A DNA stretch of 64,000 nt. Origin: Topomyia yanbarensis. Lineage: Eukaryota; Arthropoda; Insecta; Diptera; Culicidae. This document shows positions 21,150-32,448 of this stretch, in pieces; the stretch's first letter is position 1; every line of letters starts with the position of its first letter. The DNA is taken from assembly GCF_030247195.1 (NCBI RefSeq), contig NC_080672.1, forward strand, positions 247,055,209 to 247,119,208, given 5' to 3'. The notes beneath the pieces were generated by a model. It saw only the letters and a list, made by a program, of their open reading frames with translations, was not told where the DNA came from and made no database searches. The position numbers and the translations under genes were made by a program.

Positions 21150-22720
21150 ATGTCACGATTCAAGGCATTATTCACACAAAGATTCCCAATTATAGGGATG
21201 ATTCATGTAGAACCTTTACCAGGTCAGTTATATACCGTGTGGCATTTTCCTTACGGGAGAACAATAATTGTTTTTCGTGCCACAGGCACGCCTCTTTACA
21301 GGGGAAATTTCGACGACGCTATAAAGAAGGCAATTTGTGAGGCTACTATATATTTGCAAAGTGGAATTGTACAATGTACTTTAATGTGTATGTTAACGGT
21401 AACTTGACAGACTACTAATTATAGGATGGAGTTATAATTGAAAATATGCATGATGTCCCGTACGTTAAAAGCCGTTATTTTACACCGGAAACCGTTTCTT
21501 GTATGAGCAGACTTGCGTTGGCTGTGAAAGAAACTATAAGAAACGCAATTCCGTGTGGTATCCAGGTAATTTGTATTTTATACGCATTCAATATTGCATT
21601 ATTTTACGGATAATTCAGCACAAATTCTTTAGATTTTGGCCTGCGGTAATATGGAAGCTTTAGCAGTGTCGAAAGCCTGTAATTTGAACTTTATTCGCGC
21701 CGAAGGATTTGTGTTTTCTCACGTTGCAGATGAAGGGTTTACCGATGCTACTGCTGGACATATCCTTAGATATAGGAAAATTATAGATGCTGAACCCATA
21801 GGAGTGATCACAGACATCAAGAAAAAGCATAGGTAATATTTGAAGATTTTTTTCAATAGGTCCAATCTGCAAATGGGAGCCCTCTTTTTTCGCTTACTCT
21901 TTCGATTATTACTGCAAAACCACAAAAATTTTCGAACATTTCTAGAGAAAATTTAGAATAGGACGTAAGTAACAATGAGAGTTTCTCTTTGGGGTCTTTC
22001 TCTTCCGTTCATTACTTGGCCATATCAACATTTACCACTCTACTCTTTGCATAATATTCTAGTAAAAATCGTCGGCTTTCGATGTGTATTGGAAAATTAG
22101 TGCAATGTGTTGTAATGCCGTTGTAATTAACGAAAGAGAAAGTAAACAAAGAGAGGCTCTCAATGTTACGTCCTGTTGAAAATTTTCTCTAGATCAGTAT
22201 GTTTCGGAAGACCAAGGTTTTTACTAGCTTATTAAGCAAACAGTTGAAGGGAAATCAGAAAGGTGACCGGGTATTTCGCCGAAGAGAAAGTAAACAAAGA
22301 GAGGCTTTCTTTTGTAGATTGGACCTATTGAAAAAAAGTCCTCATTTTCTCTATGCTAAATGCGTACATATTTATGATGTTTCTTTTGTTAGTTCCCATG
22401 CCATAACCAGTGATGTTTCTGTGTTGGATACTGCGAGAGCAGCTGAGTTTTTTTGTTCCGACGGGATTGTACTGACGGGCGAAGCAACTGGGTGTGAAAC
22501 AAACGTCGAGGAGGTACAATCTTTGAAAAAGGTTAATTTACCGTTGATTATCGGTTCTGGAGTGACACTTGAGAACGTCGACAACTACTGGAATACGGCC
22601 CACGCAGCCGTCATCGGATCGTATTTTAAACATGACGGAAACTGGAAAAATGATTTGTGTGAAGCTAGAGTGCGTTTAATGATGAAAAAAATTGATGTCT
22701 TTCGGAATCAATTACAATAG
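21150..22720 (+). CDS. BtpA-family protein (TIM-barrel-like), five exons
   Basis: I read exons 21150-21222, 21286-21368, 21425-21565, 21633-21832 and 22393-22720. All introns are GT-AG (63, 56, 67 and 560 bp), giving 274 residues in one frame. The product has the BtpA-family N-terminal signature IIGMIHVEPLPGTP, then GVIIENMHD near residue 55, VITDIKKKH in the middle and IIGSGVTLENVDNY toward the C-terminus. BtpA-like proteins occur in bacteria, where one member is linked to photosystem I biogenesis, and in some animals, where they are annotated as mitochondrial proteins of unknown function. A biochemical role is not established from this sequence. The ATG at 21150 is the first one directly before the conserved segment; the upstream in-frame start is not ATG. 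It is convergent with mRpL52, 41 bp apart. The last intron is swollen by nested MITEs. No defect was seen. Confidence 0.85.
21841..22345. mobile_element. ~500-bp MITE in the last intron of the BtpA-family gene, with a nested MITE at 21942-22192
   Basis: Outer arms share TTTTTTTCAATAGGTCCAAT in inverted orientation (near 21847 and 22335). An inner pair, CTAGAGAAAATTT with AGGACGTAA in inverted orientation, bounds 21942-22192. Both lie wholly in the intron, so exon sequence and splice sites are undisturbed. Confidence 0.65.
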
Positions 22721-22761
22721 AGAATCAAGTATCGATTAACCGTTTACTAAAACTATTCTCT

Positions 22762-23274
22762 TCACTTCAACAAAAGATGACCCTTGGGTTTGAGCTTATT
22801 ATCGATTATAGCTTGTTTTTCAAATTGCTGCTTTTTCTGTAACCTGTTGTAACGCTCCAATGCAAAGTCCATTTCTTTAGACAAAGTAACAATTTTAGTG
22901 GCCAATTCCCTTTGTTGTAATATCCTTTTCTTTTGATTCGCCTGTAAATAAACACATGTTTCACCCAGGATAAATGTAAATCGACATATCTGTAAACTTT
23001 TACCCCTAAAGGCACAATCTTTCCATCTATGTAACTGTAATCGGGTAGATCTGTTAATGGTCCTGATTTATTGAAATTTCTTAGAAAAAGGTCCTGACGT
23101 TTGATTTGATCGTCTCTCAAACAAATGGAAACACTCAATCTACGTAAAATGTAACCAGCTGAAATCAACCTCTAATGAAAAGGTTATATAAATTAATATA
23201 TAATTATGTTTACCTGGTTGATACAAGCGTTTTGAAACATTTACAGTAAGCAATTGCATACCTCCCGATAACAT
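22762..23274 (-). CDS. mRpL52: Mitochondrial large ribosomal subunit protein mL52 (mRpL52)
   Basis: This is a structural component of the mitochondrial 54S/39S-type large ribosomal subunit. I read exons 23274-23214, 23158-23004 and 22941-22762, with GT-AG introns of 55 and 62 bp, for 131 residues. The signature is the segment FNKSGPLTDLPDYSYIDGK followed by PLGANQKKRILQQRELATKI, matching the GPL-T-LPDY-x-DGR and PxGxNQK pattern of metazoan mL52. The C-terminus is lysine/glutamine-rich. The N-terminal MLSGGMQLLTVNVSKRLYQP piece is compatible with a mitochondrial targeting sequence. The start in the small first exon is chosen because the longer frame in exon 2 lacks an ATG. The gene is intact. 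Confidence 0.85.
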
Positions 23275-23371
23275 CTTTAATATTTAAAAAAAACCTTAAC
23301 AATAGGCTATCGTACGATTAATAATAAACAATAAACAATAGTTGCGTTATTGTGACTTGGGTGAAACCTAA

Positions 23372-23492
23372 TGGCGATTTCGCTTGAACCTGAAACTGAG
23401 TCAGGTTCTAACCCCAACTGCTGTCAGTTCATACATTTTGACAGCAGTTGGGGTTGGGAACTGACTCAGTTTCGCCTCAAACGAAAACCACA
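23372..23492 (+). mobile_element. 121-bp Harbinger-type MITE, family A copy 4
   Basis: Same family and length as the copies at 14247 and 16300, flanked by TAA (23369-23371 and 23493-23495). Confidence 0.88.
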
Positions 23493-23558
23493 TAAGAGTG
23501 ACAATCGGCCTTTTATTTTTCCTTCGACATTCTTCTATTTGCACAATTCTCGACAAAC

Positions 23559-23818
23559 CAGAGATGCCAGGTACTTTTTTCAAATGTCTGCAATAATAAT
23601 TTTAAAAGTCTGGGAAGAACAAAAAATGTGAGGCAAGATAGTGTAACCAAAAGCCTTTATATTCAAAAATCTGCAAATATCTGCAACCAAACTAAAAAAT
23701 CTGCAAATATCTGCAACCAAACGGAAAAATCTGCAAATATCTGCGTCATCGAAAAAATCTGCAGCTTAAATTAAAAGTCTGCGAATTTGCAGACTTGTCT
23801 GCAAATCTGGCATCTCTG
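23559..23818 (+). mobile_element. 260-bp hAT-type MITE, family C copy 1
   Basis: Ends are CAGAGATGCCAG in inverted orientation with a perfect 8-bp duplication CGACAAAC (23551-23558 and 23819-23826). The body has tandem AAATCTGCAAATATCTGCAA motifs. An inverted copy of the same length is at 33620-33879. Confidence 0.9.
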
Positions 23819-23887
23819 CGACAAACATATGATTACGGCCTAAAAGCCAGCTGTCAAAATCCACTTTGAATGGAAATTCCCAGGTAA

Positions 23888-24292
23888 AGGCTAGTTTACA
23901 GTTCGGGAAATGGATCGCGGGATTTCGCACGGGATTTGCGTCGGGATTTGATCAGGGAAAATTTCCCGCCGAGATCTCTCCAAACTGTCAAACCAAACAC
24001 TCTGCTGCTTCTTAAAAATACAAACAGTATCAAACTTGCAGCGAATTGTAAACTTTATAAAAATACTATTTTCCCCGTCGGAAACAATTTGTGTTGAATT
24101 GTTCCCGGGCGGATTTCTGTGTGGAGAGTTTTAAAATCCCGTGATGTTTCCCGCGGTTGGGTTTACACTTCAGGAAAACTGTCATTTTTGTGTAGACTTA
24201 TTTCCCGTCACGGGATTTGAAATCCCGAGCTCCATTTAAAATACACAGGGACCCAAATCCCGTGACACGTTTTCCGAACTGTAAACTAGCCT
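23888..24292. mobile_element. 405-bp Harbinger-type MITE, AGGCTAGTTTACAGTTCGG ends
   Basis: Terminal inverted repeats AGGCTAGTTTACAGTTCGG are flanked by TAA on both sides (23885-23887 and 24293-24295). The interior is rich in CCCG/CGGG motifs (repeated ATTTCCCG and CGGGATTT) unlike the neighbouring AT-rich DNA. Confidence 0.82.
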
Positions 24293-24329
24293 TAACTGGC
24301 ATCCCTATCATACATACAGAGTTTGACAA

Positions 24330-25323
24330 TTGAGTTCTACAAGACGACGACACGAATGAACTCATGATGAATGAAATTCATGTTTGACAATTTTCGGTGG
24401 TTTGTTTACTTTATCAGTTGCGTGAGTGCGAGTGCAACGGGTGCTCATCTGTTACATTCGAACTCACATAACTCCCATGTAAACAAACCACCGAGAACTG
24501 CCAAAGGAAGTTCATCCGTCTCAATTTATGGGGTTATGTCGGTTGGTGTAAAACCTAATTGAGTTCTACAAGATGACGACACGAATGAACTCATGATGAA
24601 TGAAGTTCATGTTTGACAATTCTCGGTGGTTTGTTTACTTTGTCAGGTACATGAGTGCGAGTACATCGGGTGCTCATCTGTTACATTCGAACTCATGTAA
24701 CTTCCATGTAAACAAACCGCCGAGAATTGTCAAACGAAGTTCATCCGGCTCATTTTGTGGGGTTATGTCGATTGGTGTGATGCCTAATTATGTTTTACAC
24801 CAACCGACATAACCCCACAAAACGAGCCGAATGAACTTCTTTTGACAATTCTCGGTGGTTTGTTTACATAGAAGTTACGTGAGTTCGAATGTAACAGATG
24901 AGCAACCGTTGCGCTCGCACTCAAGTATCTGACAAAGTAAACAAACCACCGAGAATTGTCAAACATGAACTTCATTCATTATGAGTTCATTCGTGTCATC
25001 TTGTAGAACTCAATAGGCAACATCGTTTTTCCACCGATCGAAGGGGGTCAGTTTGACAACGTCAAAATCGCTTAAAGCGTCATCAACAAACAATTGAGTT
25101 CTACAAGATGACGACACGAATGAACTCATGGTGAATAAAGTTCATGTTTGACAATTCTCGGTGGTTTGTTTACCTTGTCAGTTGCGTGAGTGCGAGTGCA
25201 ACGGGTGCTCATCTATTACATTCGAACTCACGTAACTTTCATGTAAACAAACCACCGAGAATTGTCAAACGATGTTCATCCGGCTCATTTTGTACGGTTA
25301 CGTCGGTTGGTGTAAAACCTAAT
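24330..25323. repeat. Cluster of four family B MITE copies (+, +, -, +)
   Basis: Copies span about 24330-24559, 24560-24789, 24788-25013 (inverted) and 25094-25323. Each runs from TTGAGTTCTACAAGATGACG to GTCGGTTGGTGTAAAACCTA and contains a hairpin built of AATTCTCGGTGGTTTGTTTAC and its complement. The first two abut with a shared boundary, and the third abuts the second in reverse. A fifth copy is at 14796. Confidence 0.85.
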
Positions 25324-25651
25324 AGTAGCAGTAAACAAAAGAAAACAATGAACACTTTAACTGATTTGATGTAAACTAAAGTGCTCCTCGTTCGTATTTG
25401 TTACAAGCAAAGTTCTTATGTTGGCTACGTAAATATGACGTCACGTCACACTCTTGGAAATTCCAGACAAACCGTTACTAGTCGAACACAGTTCACAACA
25501 GTTTATGAAAGAGAAAACTTTTCTCTTTCATTTACTACCAACATCTGTGATTGGCGTGTAACGGTTTGTCCGGAATTTCCATTCAGTGGATTTTGACAGT
25601 TGGTTTTTAGGCCGTAATCATATGTTTGTCGAGAATTAGGCTGTGCACGCC

Positions 25652-26039
25652 CAAGACGATAGAGGTGCGCACATTTTTTTTGTGTGAGAGTGTGGTTGTC
25701 ATTTTTCTTTGATGAAGCCGAAAAACAAGTGGATATGAAGAAGAAAAGCACAAACATCTGACGTAGTGGGCCCTTCTGTTGCCATAAGTTTTGTTTCGGT
25801 TCGGTCATAGTTAATTTAATCTGTTTTTTTAGGTAAAAAATGTCCATAAGTGTTCTAATCGATAGATCCGAAGTGAAGCTCGGCCTTTTCTCACTTTTAA
25901 TCGTGCGCCAAAGAATCAGGATGCTCGTTCGGATGTTGATGTTTACTTCAAGGGCCCCGGCCGCCATGCTTAATTTTGCAAGTATAATACATTAATACAC
26001 ACAAAAGTATCAAATGTTCCCACTTTTCTCTTCATCTTG
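25652..26039. mobile_element. 388-bp nested insertion with 9-bp duplication GTGCACGCC
   Basis: GTGCACGCC occurs at 25643-25651 and 26040-26048, exactly bracketing a segment whose ends are CAAGACGA / CAAGATGA in inverted orientation. Removal restores the left terminus of the surrounding 25639-27654 element. An open frame on the - strand begins near 25967 with an ATGGCGGCC context but resembles nothing I know. Confidence 0.65.
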
Positions 26040-27534
26040 GTGCACGCCGACGAAGTCGACTTAAGGCTCAAGTTACTTTGTTTGAGTATGTGTAAGAATT
26101 GAACGCTTGGTAGTATGCGTAGGAAAAATTGTGTACAGCTTTGCCGTCGATTTATCCTTATAAAGCATTCCTTAATCTCTGATAGAAGAAAATCAGCCAA
26201 TTTATTAGATTATCGGGATTCAAATTGTGCAAAATAGTTGGAGGAAAAACAATTGACAGGGCGGGACGGTGCTTTTGAAAAAGTGGCTGTGGTTTTTTCA
26301 CTACGCAGTTGTGTTGCGTGCCCCGCAGAGGGGGAACAACTTGACAGCTCCTATACAAATCGTTGAAACCACTTTATTTGGGTCTGTGGGTCTAAAATGG
26401 CGGATCAATTTTTATTCAAGAACAATTTCTAAAAAAAGCGTAAACTTGTTCACAGTGAAAATTTTCTTGTTCAATTTTTTTTTACTTTCGATAATTCATT
26501 TTTGAAGACTTTTTGGGCGTTTGGTGTTGTTTTGTTATAAAAATGCATCTTTGTTCCGATGCATAATTTTTAAATGATTCATGATTTTTTGGAATCATCA
26601 GCATACAAACAAGCGGCGCTTATACTAGTTAGTGAGCACCTTTATTTAGTCTTAAGATATTAGGTAGTAATATTTGTATTGGAATGTAAAAAACACACAC
26701 AATGATACTGGACTGTTTTGCTCCCTCTCCGATAAAAAATGAACTGTCATCACTTCTGAATTTCGTGGAAACCTTTGCACCGTACATGTCACAGCACCTA
26801 CCAGTTAGATCCTCTACCTTCAGAAATAAACAGTCGAAGTCAATCCTGCCTTTGTTAAATGCGAAGTGAAAAATGATAATCACTAAGCTAAATGCATTTA
26901 AAGATTAACGACAAACATTCGAGAATTGTCATATGCGAAAGATATTTCAAGGGCAATGGGAGAGGAAAAAGTTCACACTAGAAATCAAATCAAATCATGC
27001 ATTTTATATTATACATTCGGCACAATTTGTAATCCTTTACTAGTTTGTATTTATCTTAACTTATTACGCTGTTTTGAAATGATCATCTTGATTATCTCTT
27101 CCGAATGTAAATAAAGAAAACAAGTTCGTAAAAGACGTCACGAAATTATTTTCTCGCATAGAAATTTACAGTATCGCAATTAGTGGACGGCGTTCTATGG
27201 TGGCGACATCATTCGAAACACGGTGGTTTCAAGCAACTTAGGCTAAACGTCAAGTTGCGGGAGGGTTGGTGCCCCGGCACAGTGTGGTGGTGTGACGAAA
27301 AATCGTCTCCTTTTTTTCAAAAGCACCATTCCGCCCGGTCAATTGTTTTTCCACCAACTATTTTGCATGATTTCAATCGTGATAATCTAATAAATCGACT
27401 GATATTCTTCTTTTAGAGTTTAATATATGCTTTATATGGATAAACTGGTGACAAAGTTGAACGAATTTTTTTCCAACGCATACTATCAAGCGTTCAATTC
27501 GTGTAGACGCTCTCCGAAAGTTCTTTGAACCTTA

Positions 27535-27626
27535 AAAATGGCTTTTACTGTGAGCCGTGTTTACAAACATTGCTTCACAGTTTAATGGCAGTGTTGGTAA
27601 ACACGGCTCACAGTAAAAGTCATTAT
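27535..27626. mobile_element. 92-bp hairpin MITE with TTA duplication
   Basis: The arms, (A/T)AATG(G/A)CTTTTACTGTGAG through GCCGTGTTTAC and their complement, pair over about 35 bp. TTA flanks both sides (27532-27534, 27627-27629). The opposite inverted arm of the surrounding element (near 26060) has the uninterrupted site GTCGACTTAAGG, a natural empty-site comparison. Confidence 0.78.
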
Positions 27627-27834
27627 TTATGTCGACTTCGTATGCGTGCACAGCCTAATAGACTTATCCAGCTGCGTTGGTATTGTGCCGTTTTGACGTT
27701 TGAATTGGGAGGAAAACAAATCGATTGCACGGCGAATTGCGAGGAAAACAAACCGCTTCTGGGCTTGAGGGGAGGGCGGTAGTATAAAAATGTAAGATAT
27801 CAGTGTGAGTATTTTAAACGTCAGATATCTCAAT

Positions 27835-28245
27835 TTCACCCTGCCGCAATATTCCGGAAAGTGTTGCTATTTTCATTAATGAAAATCGTCTTGTTAATTC
27901 AATTTATGTCGGCAACATTTTGTATCATGAATCCACTATATTGATGCAGGGGACCGGTTTTTCATGTCATGGGTGTTCAGTAAGGTTTTATGAAACCATT
28001 TTCCGAATAATTTTAGATTATTGTGTGGTTTATGTCTTATTTTTTGTTAAAGTTAATCAACCACGTATAGCGGTAAATGCGTAAAAATACTTGTTCACTT
28101 TGCCGCACAATTTTTGTTTAATTTAGTTAGTTTTACTTTTTTTAACGATCATAATTTTATTTGCCAAAAGTAATGACAATCTTTCCTTATAAATATAGCA
28201 ACACTGCCAAGCATCATTTCGCTATCTTTGTAGTAACATTGCGTA
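27835..28245 (+). repeat. ~410-bp dispersed repeat, family D copy 1 (second copy 34728-35138)
   Basis: It runs from TTTCACCCTGCCG to GTAACATTGCGTA and matches 34728-35138 in direct orientation with moderate divergence. Subterminal CAGTGTTGCTAT motifs are inverted, suggesting a MITE. There is no coding frame. Confidence 0.75.
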
Positions 28246-28246
28246 A

Positions 28247-28530
28247 TTCGACGAGAACATTTAATAAGGGCATATAAGCAAAATATAAACAAATACAAAA
28301 AGTTCATGCTTGAAATGAATACTAACACAGCTATCACTGCATCCAAAATAAAGTTGAGACTTATTCTGAACTTCTTGTAATAAAAAGTGATTTTCGAAAG
28401 GTCACATCTACAAAATATCAGTCTTTCACTTATTTGGTTTATATGACCTTTCACTTCCATATAAAAAATAAGGGAGGATATACTAAAATGAGCAAACAAA
28501 ACATTCGTGTTCATAAGCCCTTTTAATTTT
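28247..28530. mobile_element. Left-end fragment of the CGACG..AACATTT MITE family
   Basis: CGACGAGAACATTTAATAAG and the following AAACAAA-rich blocks match the left part of 20382-21055. The right terminus is not present. Confidence 0.5.
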
Positions 28531-28874
28531 TAATCGGATATATTGACCATATTTGAACTAATAACTCACTTCGTATAGGTTTCTTTGGGCTAGAAGGGCA
28601 TGTTCTAACAGTAAAAGCCTAAAAAATCTATTATTTTTATTATTTTCAACATGTCCGCAATTTCAAATTGCCCTATATGCTTGTTTATTTTAAATGCGTG
28701 GAGGAGACTATATGCCATTCTTCTGAAAAAGGCCTTTTCAACTTCCTGAGGCAATTTCTGCTGCGTTTGCATTTCTACCATTTTGTTTTTTTTTCATTTA
28801 AACAACTTATGGAAAGCTGTTCACAGTACTAATTTCTCATCTCATAAAAAAATTGTTTTACATTGATCATAGAA

Positions 28875-31800
28875 ATGGAAGTTTCAAATGGTTTCGATTT
28901 GCTGCTTGGTATATAATTTTATAAAATACTATATTACAACGATATAGTAATAGTTTCTTTCAGATGCAGCAGCGTTGATCAGTAAGGAGGAAACAGAAAC
29001 TGGTGTTGTATTTTCCAATCCATCCGTTGCGCTCTATGAGGAGATCGAAAATTGTTCCAATCTATCGAATGCACCGGAAAATTTCACGGACAGGACAAAC
29101 AATAATATAGGCATTTCGTTTGCGAATGTAGTTTCGTCAACTCCAAATAATCGTCAATTTTTGCGTCAATCAGAACGAGAAAGCGAACAATCCTATAATG
29201 AGACTTTGTTAATTCACACCATTGATTATCAGCAGTTTCGTGCTCATCGCAGCGAACGTACATACAATGAATCGCGACTAATTCGAACAATGGACGAACA
29301 ATACCTTCGTACTGCTAAACGAAGTTCAAATGATGTACCGTTCGGCTTGCGATCTTATGAAGAGCATATGGCAAACCAATTGCTTAGTACTCCTCGTCGT
29401 GATCATATAAGTGTACCAGAAAGCCTGCACGGTGAATCGTTGAACCGCTCTATCAGCAGCACACTTTCTACCTGGAATGGACCATCTCGCTCAGATAGTT
29501 TTCGTTCACCAACAGACGATAGTCCTCGCGCTGTTGCGTCATTTGCTAAGCCAATGGAACACCGTCTTTGTCGTAGTCGTCGCAATAACTTCCGACCATC
29601 GTTTGATGATCACAATCACGAAGAGACTACCCAATCGGTCTTTAAAACATCGAGTATTGCAAACTTCTCGTCGTAAGCGTTTTGAGCCGTTTTCTTCAAC
29701 AGAACGCTTTCGGGATACCTTGCTATTCAATCGTTCTGCGTCGAGGTCTTCACGCAGTGACTCGTTAGCCAGCTTACGTAGTACCATCGATCCTATGATT
29801 ACGCCCCCAACAGGTCAAACTTCGAGTTACAATCGTAGTGATCCATTCTCAAGTCGACGTATTCACCACGGGGTGCTGTCCAATCATTCTAGCTTAAAAT
29901 CATCACATCGTAACCCGTTATCTAACATGCGTCCTTACAATGATCATTTAGTAACCCCCGCTACAGGCCAATCTTCAATGCCGCTTAAAATTAGCAAAGA
30001 CACACAAGCCGACGAAAATACATCGGATTCCAAGGGTTCTGATGCTTTAATTACATTTAGTAAACATAATAATGAACCGCCATCTTTAACAACAGAAGGG
30101 CTCGAGTTAGTGAGCACAGCAGATATGTCTCAACTCGGTGACAATAGAGGCGACATTTGTGATGCAGACTCAAATAACAGTGAAGACGGCGATGAGGCAG
30201 GAGACGCCACGCTGTTGAACGATTTTTCGCTTTTTGAATATTTCCAATCTTACCATCACGAAACATTGATAAATGAAACTGATTCCACTGATATCTCTGA
30301 TGAAGGTTTGTATGGAAGGAAACGAAATTAACAAAAATATACAATATTTTATTATTTTTTACAGAGGAACTAGGTTTAGGATTCAAAGAATTCGAGGCGC
30401 CATCCAGCAAGAAAAGAGATTCAAATTCAAAGAATAAAGATCTGAAAGAGCGGGGATTGGAGTATACTCGTTCTAATGGCAAGAAAGCACCAGCTCGAAG
30501 CATCAAAGCGCCGTGCGAATGTTCGAAAATGGCCTGTCATTTGAAGTACAACGCTGATATGCGCGAGAAAATGCTAAAAAGCTTGCTCCAGCTAAAATCA
30601 TCAGGCCAAAACCAGTTCCTCAGTTCGCATATCGATATAAAATATGCGGCCAAGCATCGAGTGAGCAAATTGCAATTCAATATATGTAGTATTAATATTA
30701 CCAATTCCGTTGGCTTTTAGGTTTTGAACTCACAAAGAAAATTCACCTTTAATTATTTTTTACCCGGTGTCGGAGGAAGAGTACGTATTTGTAAGAAAAT
30801 GTTCCTCTCAACATTCGACATTAAAGAGAAGAAGGCCAGAGTTCTAGCTCAAAAGCTGGTAAGAGGTTCGGGAATTTGCGCTGAAGACAAGAGATCGGAG
30901 TTTTCAAGCCATATAACGATAGGCCAGGAAACACGTCATTACATCGAAGAACACATCAAATCATTTCCATCCTATCGATCACACTATTGCCGCGAATCAA
31001 GCAGTCAGATGTATTTGTCATCTGATTTGAACATTCGAAAAATGTTCGATTTGTATGTGGCCAAATGCAAGGCAGATGGCCAACAAATAGTCCACTATAA
31101 TACGTATCGTTTGATATTCCGTTCATTCAATCTAAAATTTAAAAAACCTCAGAAAGATTGTTGTAATGAATGTGATCGATTCAAAATTACTATGAAGACA
31201 GCACCTGATGCAAACGCGAAAGATGATATCCAGCAAGCCCAAAAGAAACACCAAGAAGCTGCACAATACGTTTATAGCAAGAAAAAGGAGAACGTTGCAG
31301 AAGCTAAAAAATGCAAATCGGTTTGCACAGCGAGCTTTGATCTCCAAAAATGCCTGGCAACACCGTTTTTAAGATGCGGAGTTGCGTTTTATAAACGGCA
31401 ATTATATACATACAATCTTACTGTTTTCTACACTATAAACGGTACTAATAATGTTAAATGTTTTATTTGGGATGAAACAATCGCTCGCCGCGGCGCCCAG
31501 GAGATCGGTTCATGCTTGTTACACTTTCTGCAGGCTCTGCTTCGAGAGCATCCTGATATACGTATTATAAATTTGTATTCAGACAGGTGTAGCGGACAAA
31601 ATCATAATTTTATTATATGCATGACGTTAAGCTTCTTCGTGGAATCCATGCGACCGGCAGGGCTGGATATCGTCATTCATCATAATTTCATGGTATCCGG
31701 TCACAGCCACATGGAGGTGGACTCCGTGCACGCTGCCATCGAGAAGGCGAAGAAAACCACAACTATCGACATTGAAATCCCTCGAGACTGGGCGGTATTT

Positions 31801-32277
31801 ATCGCTCAGGTGAGAGCGACGAATCCATTCCATGTAATTGAACTAGACCAGTCTCAATTCTACGCACTAAAAAAACTGACGACACGCTACAAACGCCCGA
31901 CACATGACGACAATAATAAACATTTCAAATTTAAGCCCATCGTATCGTTCCAATATCGATCGTCAGATCCGGGAGTAGTAGGCTTTAAAATTGATCATTA
32001 CGATCAACAATACGCTACATTTACAGTAGCAAATAAACGGGATCTCGATAATATACCAATTCCAATGCTGGAACGGATCGACGAGCAACCGCTTAAGCTG
32101 CAACAAGCTAAACTGAATGATCTCCGAGACCTGATGAGTTATGTCACTAACAAAGACTACTACGAAACCATGTTAAAAAATATCACCACGTCAAAACGAG
32201 GCCGAAAACAAAAAGAGCCAGAGCAAGAATTCATTTTCGACGCGGACATGGATCCCAATGTCGAGGACGATTATTGA
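28875..32277 (+). CDS. DUF7869-like protein of possible transposon origin (frameshifted)
   Basis: I read exons 28875-28908, 28964-30305, 30365-30660 and 30721-32277 with GT-AG introns of 55, 59 and 60 bp. The N-terminal third is low-complexity, rich in Ser/Arg/Asn. From exon 3 it has KAPCECSKMACHL, then VRICKKMFLSTFDI, NLYSDRCSGQNHNF, and HNFMVSGHSHMEVDSVHAAI, the conserved spine of a large family found in insects and other eukaryotes as many paralogues of unknown function. The spaced Asp/His/Glu positions (YSD, GHS-x3-VD, AIE) invite comparison with DDE/RNase-H-fold nucleases; that is inference. The large second exon switches frame between about 29620 and 29676, so either a one-base indel breaks the gene or a short intron is missed. 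The 517-residue C-terminal part is otherwise intact, and an AATAAA follows at about 32310. Whether it is a host gene or a transposon relic is open. Confidence 0.62.
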
Positions 32278-32448
32278 ATTCCCGAACCCAGCAATAACAT
32301 CCCGAAAAAAAATAAACTTTTACTACAACATATCACTTGATTTAATTGCTTTTATGTACAACAATCCCATATCCCATCATGCGCCGAACATAACTAACTA
32401 ATGGTAGTGATGAAATATTCTGCCAGGACTACGAGAAACACTAATGTA

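Larger units (their letters stand above)
23545..25637. mobile_element. ~2.1-kb TIR element carrying nested MITEs
   Basis: The left end AATTCTCGACAAAC..ATATGATTACGGCC (split by a hAT MITE at 23559) matches the inverted right end at 25575-25637 over about 70 bp, through GTCAAAATCCACT and GGAA(A/T)TTCC. Inside lie a hAT MITE, a Harbinger-type MITE, four family B copies and, near the right end, a further inverted pair GACAAACCGTTAC / GTAACGGTTTGTC (about 25467 and 25559). No coding gene was found. Confidence 0.65.
25639..27654. mobile_element. ~2-kb element with GGCTGTGCACGC ends and ~300-bp internal inverted arms
   Basis: The ends read GGCTGTGCACGC in inverted orientation. Removing the nested element at 25652 lines up GACGAAGTCGAC on the left with (T)ACGAAGTCGAC on the right. 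Long inverted arms (about 26070-26350 and 27250-27520) share AATTGAACGCTTG, AAAATAGTTGG and AAAAACAATTGAC. The centre (26.4-27.2 kb) is AT-rich with no recognised gene. Confidence 0.6.

Noticed and set aside
22199..22392. Upstream extension of the last BtpA-family exon as coding
   Set aside because: This part is MITE sequence; the conserved protein resumes precisely after an AG at 22392.
25503..25967. 154-codon frame on the - strand with ATGGCGGCC start
   Set aside because: It spans two different mobile elements and resembles no known protein; kept only as a note under 25652-26039.
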